Below are positions 1-6,044 of a stretch of 6,374 bases of DNA, in pieces. A program made the translations under genes and the position numbers. The notes beneath the pieces were generated by a model. The model did no database searches. It worked only from the letters and a program-made list of their open reading frames with translations, and was not told where the DNA came from. Each line of letters starts with the position of its first letter. Position 1 is the stretch's first letter. The stretch comes from Spirochaetaceae bacterium (GTDB lineage Bacteria > Spirochaetota > Spirochaetia > DSM-27196 > PWMO01), in the NCBI GenBank assembly GCA_003558175.1, contig PWMO01000539.1, positions 1 through 6,374 on the forward strand, written 5' to 3'.

Positions 1-306
1 CCGGCGCAGCGTCCGGTCGACCTCCGTCAGCTGCTGCGGCAGCGTCACGCGTATCAGCGGATTGGCGGCAAAGCCGTCTTGAGCCGCGGCACGCTCGCTC
101 GCGTTGCCGCTGCCGACCTCGAGCGCTTCCAGCAGACCAGCGACAATGGTCCGCTCATCCAGCGGCCGCGGGCCCAGCGCTTCATCCCACACCGCATCCA
201 GCGACTCGCAGCCGGTCAGCACGGTCAGCACGGCGAACACGACCAGTACGGCGAGCGCGCGGAAGCGCCGCACTCTGGATGCAAACGGTAATGGTGTCAC
301 TCCCAT
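1..306 (-). CDS. DUF4197-family lipoprotein, 5' part only
   Basis: The gene runs off the left edge, so only the first 102 residues are visible. They begin MGVTPLPFAS, followed by a basic stretch (RVRRFR, residues 11-16), a hydrophobic core of about 14 residues, and a lipobox L-T-G-C with the lipidated Cys at residue 33. This marks an exported lipoprotein cut by signal peptidase II. The mature part has a short Asp/Glu-containing linker, then an 'IVAGLLEAL' segment (about 54-62), a Gly/Ser/Ala-rich stretch with 'NASERAA', and 'DGFAANPLIRVTLPQQL' (77-93). This order (GLKEAL-like helix, then DG-F-NP-IRIPLP) is what I recognise as the start of DUF4197 proteins, whose function is unknown. The ATG at 306 has AAGG six bases upstream. 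An in-frame GTG at codon 3 or 12 could also start it. It lies 42 nt after priA on the same strand and may be the distal gene of the same operon. The family call rests on about half of the protein or less. Confidence 0.72.
   Translation of the reverse strand, partial: MGVTPLPFASRVRRFRALAVLVVFAVLTVLTGCESLDAVWDEALGPRPLDERTIVAGLLEALEVGSGNASERAAAQDGFAANPLIRVTLPQQLTEVDRTLRR
214..231. repeat. perfect 9-bp tandem duplication inside the signal peptide
   Basis: The 9-bp unit ggtcagcac occurs twice head to tail. On the coding strand it gives the codons for Val-Leu-Thr twice, at the end of the hydrophobic core just before the lipobox Cys of the DUF4197 protein. Gain or loss of a unit would change the signal-peptide core by three residues without a frameshift. 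It is short enough to be chance or simple codon reuse. Confidence 0.6.
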
Positions 307-348
307 ACCCTGCCTTCGCACTCGGTTTGCTCTCAGTTTACTCTAATC

Positions 349-2304
349 TTACAATAAATTCACGGGATCGACGTCTATTTCGAGGTAGACTCCTCCCGGC
401 AGCCGCGCGCGCGCCACCGTGTCGCGCACCACCGCGTGGCCCGTGTCAAACGAGACCAGGCGGCACAACAGCTGAACGCGATGGTTGCGCGAGATCACGC
501 CGAGCGGGCACTCCGCCGGTCCCAGCACCTCGGCGCCGTCGCGCAGGTGCGGCGCGATCCGATCGGCGAGATCCTGCGCCGCGGCATCCAGCTGCGAGCG
601 GTCGCGGCCGCGCAGCACCAGGCGGATGATACGCGAAAACGGGGGGAAGGCCAGCTGACGCCGCACCTCGAGCTCGCCGCTGTAGAAGCCCTCGATATCG
701 GCCACCGCGGCACGGCGGATCGCGTCGTGACCGGGACGTAGCGTCTGAATGATTACCCGCCCGTCGGGGCTGTAGCGCCCCGCCCTGCCGGCTACCTGCA
801 CAATCAGGCCGAAGGTGCGCTCGGCGGCGCGGAAGTCCGGCAGCGCCAGGCCGGTATCGGCGTGGATGATCCCTACCAGTTTGACGCCCGGGAAGTTCAG
901 ACCCTTGGCAACCATCTGCGTACCCAGCAGCACATCAATCTTGCCGGAGCGAAACTCCGACAGCGTCGTCTCGAGCGCGCCGCGTTTGCGTACCGTGTCG
1001 GCGTCGACTCGTTGCACGTTGAGATCGGGAAAGCGGTGCCGCACCTCCTCCTCAACCTTCTCAGTGCCGAAGCCGGTGTACCCCACGTCGAGCGAACCGC
1101 AGTCGGGGCAGACGCTTACCGGCCGGGTGCGGTAGCCGCAGTAGTGGCAGATCATGGCGTCGCGACTGCGATGATAGGTAAGCGAGACCGAACAGCGGCT
1201 GCATTTCATGGAGAAACCGCAGCTGCGGCAGAAGAAGAAGTAGGCAAAGCCGCGCCGGTTGAGAAACAGGATGGTCTGACGCCCCTCGCGGTGGGTTTCC
1301 TCGATCGCGCTGATGAGCTGCGCCGAAAGCGTGCCGTTTACCGGCTTCAGGTCAACCGTCTCGATGCGCGGCATCGCCCCGCCCGCCGGCCGACTGCTCA
1401 ACACCAGTCGCCTGATGCGCCCCTCGGTCATCAGCTGCCACGCCTCAACCGACGGCGTGGCGCTGCCCATTACCAGCGCCGCCTTCTCGTCACTGCAGCG
1501 CTTCATCGCCACCTGCCGCGCGTGATAGCGCGGAGTGGAGCCGGACTTGTAGGATCCTTCGTGCTCCTCGTCCAGAACGATCAAACCCAGTCGCGGCAGT
1601 GGAGCAAAGACAGCGCTGCGTGCCCCGATCACCAGTCGCGCTTCGCCGCGCTGAATACGGCGCCACTCGTTCAACCGCTGTGACGGGGTCAGGCGTGAAT
1701 GCAGCACCGCGCAACCGCCGCCAAAACGCGCCTGCACCGTCTCGATCAGCTGGTGCGTCAGCGCAATCTCCGGCACCAGGTAGATTACCCCGCGCCCATT
1801 GGAGAGTACCCGCTCTGCTGCCTGCAGGAAAACCTCGGTCTTGCCGGATCCGGTGATCCCGTACAGGTAGAACGGTTTTTGTGGCTCGGTCCGGATCGTT
1901 TCGACCGCGGACACCTGTTCCGCGGTCAGCGTCAGCGGCTTGGCGCTCACCGGCTCATCGCCGGCAAGCGATGGCGGGTCGCTTTCACGGCGTCCACCGG
2001 GCAGCATAGCGGCGAGCGCCTCACCCAGCGAGCAGAGATAGAGCCGCGACACCCAGCGCGCCAGTTCGAGATAGCGCTGGTCAAACAGCGGTTCGGGATC
2101 GATTACGCGGGTTGCCGACTTGACCGCCGAGACTGCCAGCCCCGCCGGCAATGACGCTCGCCGCCCCACCACAAAACCGGCCAGCGAGCGCCGACCGAAC
2201 GGCGCAACCACGCGGCAGCCGACGGTGCACGCCTTTTCCGGTGCGCGATAGGTGAAGGTACCGGTCAGCGGCAGATTAAACGCCAGGTCGAGATAGTCGC
2301 TCAT
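349..2304 (-). CDS. priA: Primosomal replication-restart helicase PriA (N')
   Basis: PriA is a 3'-to-5' superfamily 2 DNA helicase that recognises stalled forks and D-loops and starts reloading of the replicative helicase. The N-terminal 3'-DNA-end-binding domain is present (YLDLAFNLPL...FTYRAP and RVVAPFGRRSLAGFV, about residues 4-47). In the 651-residue numbering, Walker A GITGSGKT is at about 149-156, the DEEH box at 245-248, GSATP at about 280-284, and motif VI QVAGRAGR at 503-510. Eight cysteines in four CxxC pairs (about 359/362, 368/371, 386/389, 399/402) form the two-zinc insertion. The C-terminal PLGVISRNHRVQLL and DVDPVNLL segments suit the family, so the protein looks complete and functional. 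It is about 80 residues shorter than E. coli PriA (732). The shortening lies between residues ~104 and ~124, where the winged-helix subdomain should be. I chose the ATG at 2304, with GTGGA upstream; a GTG at 2316 would add four residues (655). The start overlaps udg by 29 nt. Confidence 0.96.
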   Translation of the reverse strand: MSDYLDLAFNLPLTGTFTYRAPEKACTVGCRVVAPFGRRSLAGFVVGRRASLPAGLAVSAVKSATRVIDPEPLFDQRYLELARWVSRLYLCSLGEALAAMLPGGRRESDPPSLAGDEPVSAKPLTLTAEQVSAVETIRTEPQKPFYLYGITGSGKTEVFLQAAERVLSNGRGVIYLVPEIALTHQLIETVQARFGGGCAVLHSRLTPSQRLNEWRRIQRGEARLVIGARSAVFAPLPRLGLIVLDEEHEGSYKSGSTPRYHARQVAMKRCSDEKAALVMGSATPSVEAWQLMTEGRIRRLVLSSRPAGGAMPRIETVDLKPVNGTLSAQLISAIEETHREGRQTILFLNRRGFAYFFFCRSCGFSMKCSRCSVSLTYHRSRDAMICHYCGYRTRPVSVCPDCGSLDVGYTGFGTEKVEEEVRHRFPDLNVQRVDADTVRKRGALETTLSEFRSGKIDVLLGTQMVAKGLNFPGVKLVGIIHADTGLALPDFRAAERTFGLIVQVAGRAGRYSPDGRVIIQTLRPGHDAIRRAAVADIEGFYSGELEVRRQLAFPPFSRIIRLVLRGRDRSQLDAAAQDLADRIAPHLRDGAEVLGPAECPLGVISRNHRVQLLCRLVSFDTGHAVVRDTVARARLPGGVYLEIDVDPVNLL

Positions 2305-3094
2305 CGAGCAATCCACGCAGCCGCTTCAGATCCTCCCACACCGGCCGGCGCCACGCATCGTTGCGCAGCACGCCGCTGGGGTGATAGGTCGGAACGAGCG
2401 GTATGCCACGGTAGGACCAGGTGCGCCCACGCAGCTTGCCGATGCCAAGGTCGCTGTCGAGCAGCAGGGTGCCGGCTACACGCCCCACGCTGAGAATAGC
2501 TTGCGGCCGCACCAGCTCAATCTGGCGCGCCAGGTAAGGTGTGCACGCTGCGCTCTCGGCCGGAAGCGGATCGCGGTTGTTGGGCGGGCGGCACTTGACG
2601 ATGTTGGTTATGTAGACGTTCTCGGTACGCGACAGGTTGATGGCTTCGAGCCACTTGTCGAGATAGCGTCCGGCCGCACCCACAAACGGCTCACCCTGGG
2701 CGTCTTCGTCGGCGCCCGGCCCCTCGCCAATCACCATCACCAACGGGTCGAGCACGCCCACGCCGGGCACGGCGTTGGTTCTTCCCTGGTGCAGCGCGCA
2801 GAGCGCGCACGAACGCACACGCTCCTCAAGCGCCCGCAGCTCAGCTGCGCGCTGCTCGCTCGACAACTCAGCTGCGGGAGCGGCCGGGGGGGCCGAAACT
2901 GCCGGAGAGACCGCAGCCGTCGAGACGGTCGAAACTGCCGAAGGACGCCGGGAGTCCGCGGTGGCCGGCTGCGACGACCCGCTGCCCGCTGCGGGCGCGG
3001 TCCGCTCCGGTCTCGTGCGCCGGTAGCCGCCGTCGATGTAGTCCTCAAAGAGAGCAAGTATTTCACCAAACTCAGTCGAGTGCGAATGATTCAT
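2276..3094 (-). CDS. udg: Family 4 uracil-DNA glycosylase, 4Fe-4S type
   Basis: This enzyme removes uracil from DNA that arose by cytosine deamination or dUMP incorporation, starting base excision repair. The predicted protein has 272 residues. The catalytic motif GEGPGADED is at about 123-131 and the uracil-binding FVGAAGRYLD follows at about 137-146. The family hallmark NIVKCRPPNNR lies at 164-174, and YHPSGVLR near 237-244. Four cysteines at about 96, 99, 168 and 184 have the spacing expected for the 4Fe-4S ligands of UDGa-type enzymes. Residues about 28-75 (bases 2870-3013) form an Ala/Pro/Ser/Thr/Val-rich, probably disordered linker. It joins a short acidic/aromatic N-terminal helix (EFGEILALFEDYIDGGY) to the core, so the protein is longer than the usual core of about 200 residues. 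The ATG at 3094 was chosen because AAGGTG lies seven bases upstream. The frame is open further upstream to 3235, but that would run deep inside truA and adds no family similarity. The start overlaps the end of truA by 23 nt. Confidence 0.95.
   Translation of the reverse strand: MNHSHSTEFGEILALFEDYIDGGYRRTRPERTAPAAGSGSSQPATADSRRPSAVSTVSTAAVSPAVSAPPAAPAAELSSEQRAAELRALEERVRSCALCALHQGRTNAVPGVGVLDPLVMVIGEGPGADEDAQGEPFVGAAGRYLDKWLEAINLSRTENVYITNIVKCRPPNNRDPLPAESAACTPYLARQIELVRPQAILSVGRVAGTLLLDSDLGIGKLRGRTWSYRGIPLVPTYHPSGVLRNDAWRRPVWEDLKRLRGLLDERLSRPGV
2894..2940. repeat. direct repeat of 11 bp within the udg linker
   Basis: cgaaactgccg occurs at 2894-2904 and again at 2930-2940, 36 bp apart and in the same reading frame (Ala/Val-Ser-containing stretches of the linker). 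Between them are the related motifs gagaccg and gagacgg. This suggests that the low-complexity linker grew by local duplication that has since degraded. It is weak and short. Confidence 0.4.
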
Positions 3095-3845
3095 GATACA
3101 GCACCTTGTACAGAAACAGGCCGCGCCCCGGAGCGGCACGCTGCGCCCGGGAACGATCTCGCGCTTGCAGGATATCGACAAACTCCGCCTCGGCGCAAGC
3201 GGGATCACCGCTCTCCAGAGCCAAAACGGTACCAACGATGGTGCGCACCATCTTCCACAGAAACGCGTTGGCCGCTACGCGAAACACCAGAAACGGCGGG
3301 CGAGGGAAGAAAACCGCCGACTCCACCCGCCGCACACAATGGCCCCCGTCCTTGGGCGGCATCCCCAGCGAAGAGAAGTCGTGCTCGCCCAGCAGCCGTG
3401 CGACAATCCGGTTGAGCAGCGCGATATCGGGGTTACGGTTGATGCGATGGCAGTGGTTGCGGTAGCGGGGAATCTGCACCGGTGACACCAGCAGCTGGTA
3501 CTCGTAGATTCGCAGCACGGCGTCATAGCGCGCGTGAAACCGCTGCGGAACCTCGCGGCTGCGCAGCACCCGCATGTCCAGCGGCAGGCGGCTGTTCAAC
3601 GCTTCACGAAAGCGCTCGGCGGGAATAGAAGCCATGGGAGAACGAAAGTTAACCCGCTGCTGGTCCGCGTGCACGCCACTGTCGGTGCGCCCGGCCGCGT
3701 GCACGGTGATTCGGCTGCCGTGCAGATCGGCCAGCGCGCGTTCGAGTTCTCCCTGTACGGTGCGTTCCTGACGCTGTACCTGCCATCCGTGAAAATCGGT
3801 GCCGTCATACGCCAGATCGATCAGGATATTGCGGCTATCCATCAT
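3072..3845 (-). CDS. truA: tRNA pseudouridine(38-40) synthase TruA
   Basis: TruA converts uridines 38, 39 and 40 of the tRNA anticodon stem-loop to pseudouridine, which stabilises the anticodon arm. The 257-residue product has the usual family length. It opens with the typical strand 'ILIDLAYDGTDFHGWQVQ' (about 7-24). The catalytic aspartate is D55 in GRTDSGVHA. Further family segments are the RFHARYDA...IYEYQL region (about 103-119), HDFSSLG (about 155-161), an 'ANAFLWKMVRTIVGTVL' segment (about 193-209) and the C-terminal APGRGLFLYKVLY. The protein begins with Met-Met. The first ATG is at 3845 and the second at 3842, and either may be used, with GAGCGGG just upstream. The start overlaps the stop of the DUF2225 gene by 11 nt (8 nt for the second ATG), and the 3' end overlaps udg by 23 nt. 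All key residues that I can check are present. Confidence 0.96.
   Translation of the reverse strand: MMDSRNILIDLAYDGTDFHGWQVQRQERTVQGELERALADLHGSRITVHAAGRTDSGVHADQQRVNFRSPMASIPAERFREALNSRLPLDMRVLRSREVPQRFHARYDAVLRIYEYQLLVSPVQIPRYRNHCHRINRNPDIALLNRIVARLLGEHDFSSLGMPPKDGGHCVRRVESAVFFPRPPFLVFRVAANAFLWKMVRTIVGTVLALESGDPACAEAEFVDILQARDRSRAQRAAPGRGLFLYKVLYHESFALD
3102..3107 (-). promoter_or_regulatory. ribosome binding site of udg
   Basis: AAGGTG on the minus strand ends seven bases before the ATG at 3094 and lies wholly inside the last codons of truA. It decides the udg start in favour of this ATG over the longer open frame. Because it is within translated truA sequence, udg translation is probably coupled to truA. 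Confidence 0.7.
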
Positions 3846-4710
3846 CCCGCTCGGGGTCGGTGTTCTTCAGACCCAGCTCGTGAGCAATCTCCTCGTAGAG
3901 CGAACGCGCATTGTCGAGAATCGCCGCCGGCTTCTCCTTCGAGGCGCGGCCCATGCCGAAGATCTTGGCCACCGTGCGCTTTGACCGCTCCAGCCCGCTA
4001 CGGCGCCGCTCGGAATTCTTTCGCGGACCGTAGAGCCAGTCCAGCAAACCTGCCATGTAGAGAATCCCGTCGTAGCCGTAGTTCTTGTCGAGGTCCGGGC
4101 CGAGCGGAAATCCGCTGGGAATCCCCTGCACCCCCGTCTGCTCCTGCTCGACCGCCAGCGCGTAGAAGAACCGCGCCTTGCGATAAAGGACGCGTGCCAG
4201 CTTGTCGTAATTCTCGCCGGGCTCTTTACCGTGCAGATCATTGCAAACCCAGGCAGCCCGCAGGCAGCTCAGCCCCTGCTTGATGGTCGGGCCCGACTCG
4301 TCGGGGAAATGATCGTAGCACATGACGGCCAGCGTGTACGCGGCCAGGCCTTCCTTCAGCCCTCTAGGCCGGGTGAAGTCCAGCCCGTCGGCAATCTGAG
4401 CGATGTTGTCGATACGCAGCTGCGCGGCGTTACGCACCGCGTTGGCGGCGCTGTCACTGATGCCGGAGAAATCCTGCGGGTAGGCGGCGTAGTAACAGGA
4501 GGGGCATACCAACACCGTGTAGATCAGCGGATAGACCTCGCCAAACTTCTTCGACGGCTCGTAGGTGCGGCGCAGCTCGCGCGTGAGAGCGCCGGCAATG
4601 AGGCGCCCACGTCCCGTCCGCATCTCCTCGCGGTAGAACTTTACCTCGCATACCGGGCATACCGTGGGAGTTTTGGAAAAGAAACTGACGCCGGTACTGT
4701 CACTCTGCAT
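3835..4710 (-). CDS. DUF2225 family protein with two CxxC pairs
   Basis: The product has 291 residues and no signal peptide or membrane segment, so it is probably cytoplasmic. Two cysteine pairs near the N-terminus, CPVC (18-21, followed by EVKF) and CPSC (69-72, followed by YYAAYPQDF), look like a split zinc ribbon. Between them is a basic, polar stretch ending in a 'LIYTVLVCP' strand. From about residue 87 the sequence is mainly helical, with Ala/Leu/Tyr-rich segments such as 'GLAAYTLAVMCYDHF', 'LSCLRAAWVCNDLHG' and 'LARVLYRKARFFYALAVEQEQ' that resemble TPR-like helix pairs. The C-terminal third is very basic (RKNSERRR...ERSKR) and then ends in a helix and an acidic tail. This pattern matches DUF2225, a family of unknown function found in Firmicutes and spirochaetes among others. 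Its place between acpS and truA does not define a role. The start ATG at 4710 has GGGGGG seven bases upstream and lies 15 nt after the acpS stop. Confidence 0.85.
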   Translation of the reverse strand: MQSDSTGVSFFSKTPTVCPVCEVKFYREEMRTGRGRLIAGALTRELRRTYEPSKKFGEVYPLIYTVLVCPSCYYAAYPQDFSGISDSAANAVRNAAQLRIDNIAQIADGLDFTRPRGLKEGLAAYTLAVMCYDHFPDESGPTIKQGLSCLRAAWVCNDLHGKEPGENYDKLARVLYRKARFFYALAVEQEQTGVQGIPSGFPLGPDLDKNYGYDGILYMAGLLDWLYGPRKNSERRRSGLERSKRTVAKIFGMGRASKEKPAAILDNARSLYEEIAHELGLKNTDPERDDG

Positions 4711-4717
4711 CGTTGTG

Positions 4718-4723
4718 CCCCCC
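4718..4723 (-). promoter_or_regulatory. ribosome binding site of the DUF2225 gene
   Basis: A run of six G residues on the minus strand lies seven bases before the ATG at 4710, inside the 15-nt gap after acpS. It sits at the right distance for a Shine-Dalgarno element but is only a partial match to the anti-SD, so its strength is uncertain. Confidence 0.45.
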
Positions 4724-4725
4724 GA

Positions 4726-5103
4726 TTAGCCGTTGCCCTCAATCACGATCATCGCGATTGCGTTGTCCTGCTCGTGCGTGAGCGAGAGAAACACCCGGTC
4801 TCCTCCCGCCCGCTTCAGCGCGTCAAGCGCGCTGCCCTCCAGCAGCAGCTCCGGCTTGCCGAGTGCATCATTTGTGACGCAGATCTCACGCAGTGCGAGG
4901 GTACGCAGACCGGTTCCCAGCGCTTTCCCAAACGCCTCCTTGGCCGCGAAGCGGGCCGAGAGAGACAGGACGGCCGCGCGACCGCGTCGCTGCACAAGTT
5001 CCACCTCTGAGGGGTGGAAGAATCGGTGCAGCAATTCCGGCCGATCAAGCCAGCTCTGCATTCTGGAGACCTGAACTACGTCAATGCCGATACCGCGTAT
5101 CAT
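4726..5103 (-). CDS. acpS: Holo-[acyl-carrier-protein] synthase AcpS
   Basis: AcpS transfers the 4'-phosphopantetheine arm of coenzyme A to a serine of acyl carrier protein, making the active carrier for fatty acid and lipid synthesis. The 125-residue product has the length of a group I phosphopantetheinyl transferase. The N-terminal GIGIDVVQVSRM carries the Mg2+-binding Asp (D8). RFFHPSEVEL follows at about 27-36. The second signature ARFAAKEAFGKALGTG (about 50-65) carries the metal-binding Glu (E56) and the adjacent Lys. SLTHEQDNAIAMIVIE at the C-terminus corresponds to the usual S-x-SH....A-A-V strand, with Thr in place of the second Ser. The ATG overlaps the cdaR stop in an ATGA (4 nt), a typical sign of coupled translation, with GGTGGA a few bases upstream. 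It links the envelope part of the operon to lipid synthesis. Confidence 0.96.
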   Translation of the reverse strand: MIRGIGIDVVQVSRMQSWLDRPELLHRFFHPSEVELVQRRGRAAVLSLSARFAAKEAFGKALGTGLRTLALREICVTNDALGKPELLLEGSALDALKRAGGDRVFLSLTHEQDNAIAMIVIEGNG

Positions 5104-6044
5104 CCGCCGTCCACCACCTCGATCTCTACGCGCTCCGGCTCATACCTCAGCACCAGCAGCCCCCGCGGCACGTCCGGCCGGACCGGCAACTCGTACGTGC
5201 CGGGTCCGGTCACCGCCGATGCGTCTGCCACGAGCTGAACGTCACCGGCCTGGACCTCATCGAGATCAAACTGTCTTCCCTGCACCCGCACGGATCCAGC
5301 GGGCAGCGGTGAAACTATTGTCAGGTTGGGCGGCAGATCGAGCAGGACCGTCTCGACCGGTTCGAAGGTGTGCAACACAACCGCCTCTTCAATGACTCCG
5401 CGGAACTCGACCACGTCACCGCCAATGAACCGAATCAGCTGATTGGGACGCAACAACCTGACTCGCACGGTAAAATCGCTGCGGCGTCCGGCAAGCTCGA
5501 TATCCTCGGTATCGATGGAGTGAACGTCCTCGACAAGGCTGCGCGGCCCCTGGATCTCGACGGTTGAAGGTGAAAGCTGGTACTGCCCCAGATCATAGCC
5601 GGCAGGCGGATTCCCGCTGAGTCGCGGCAGCACTTCCACACTGCGCCGTTCGCGCTCTTCGAGCGTCACCGCGATCTCCAACGGCTCCACCCGTATCTCC
5701 AGCGGCTCAACGTCAAGGGCGGCACCGTGCCGGTCTATCTGCACTGGAGCACGAAACACGCCCTCGCTATTGTACGCCGAGAGATCGACGTACGCCTCAA
5801 TGTCGTCTTCCAGGATGCGAAAAATATCGTCGGCCTCGCCGCGCAGCGAAATACGAACCCGCTGCGTATACGGAGTTGCCGGCACGAAGTCGGCCGGCAG
5901 CACCAGGCGCACCGGCACGGTGAAATAGCGATCCTCGAGGCGCGAAACGCTGTTAAAGACCACCAGCAGCACTGCCGCCGCCAGAGAAAGAATCTTTGCC
6001 GGCCAGTTCTGGAGCAGGCGCTGCGGCGACAGATCAATCTTCAA
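5100..6044 (-). CDS. cdaR: YbbR-domain protein, CdaR-like partner of CdaA
   Basis: In Firmicutes the YbbR-domain protein CdaR binds the membrane cyclase CdaA and tunes c-di-AMP synthesis. The same gene pairing suggests the same role here. The 314-residue product has a short basic/polar N-terminus, one membrane anchor at about residues 15-31 (PAKILSLAAAVLLVVFN), and then an extracytoplasmic part rich in beta strands. I see three YbbR-like repeats at about 38-128, 133-226 and 228-312. Each has a conserved core of the type V-x-I/V-x-G (RVRISLRG, STVEIQGP, SVRVQGR) followed by a strand such as 'EAYVDLSAY', 'DIELAG' or 'VQLVADASAV'. The start is a TTG at 6044: an in-frame TAG lies two codons upstream, so no earlier start is possible, and GAGGTG sits seven bases before it. 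It overlaps the 3' end of cdaA by 11 nt and acpS by 4 nt. The CdaR name rests on context and domain, not on proven interaction. Confidence 0.9.
   Translation of the reverse strand: MKIDLSPQRLLQNWPAKILSLAAAVLLVVFNSVSRLEDRYFTVPVRLVLPADFVPATPYTQRVRISLRGEADDIFRILEDDIEAYVDLSAYNSEGVFRAPVQIDRHGAALDVEPLEIRVEPLEIAVTLEERERRSVEVLPRLSGNPPAGYDLGQYQLSPSTVEIQGPRSLVEDVHSIDTEDIELAGRRSDFTVRVRLLRPNQLIRFIGGDVVEFRGVIEEAVVLHTFEPVETVLLDLPPNLTIVSPLPAGSVRVQGRQFDLDEVQAGDVQLVADASAVTGPGTYELPVRPDVPRGLLVLRYEPERVEIEVVDGG

Noticed and set aside
307..348. Possible promoter or terminator in the 42-nt gap between priA and the DUF4197 gene
   Set aside because: The gap is AT-rich and has -10-like hexamers such as TAAGAT, but no convincing -35 at 16-18 bp and no GC-rich hairpin with a T run.
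862..1683. Open frame of 273 codons on the plus strand opposite priA
   Set aside because: It is antisense to the PriA zinc and helicase region and the composition is that of a shadow frame; no recognisable domain.
2836..2852. Short palindrome around gcagctcagctgc within udg
   Set aside because: It lies within the coding linker, is short, and has no T run or repeat partner; it is probably due to Ala/Glu-Leu codon use.
3095..3235. Longer N-terminus for udg from an upstream start at 3235
   Set aside because: It would overlap truA by about 164 nt, adds no similarity to UDGs, and the ATG at 3094 has a good SD.
2381..3415. Long open frame on the plus strand opposite udg and truA (344 codons)
   Set aside because: It lies antisense to two genes with full sets of family motifs. 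Its product is low in hydrophobic structure, rich in Arg/Ala/Gly/Pro and matches nothing I know. Such frames are expected in GC-rich coding DNA.
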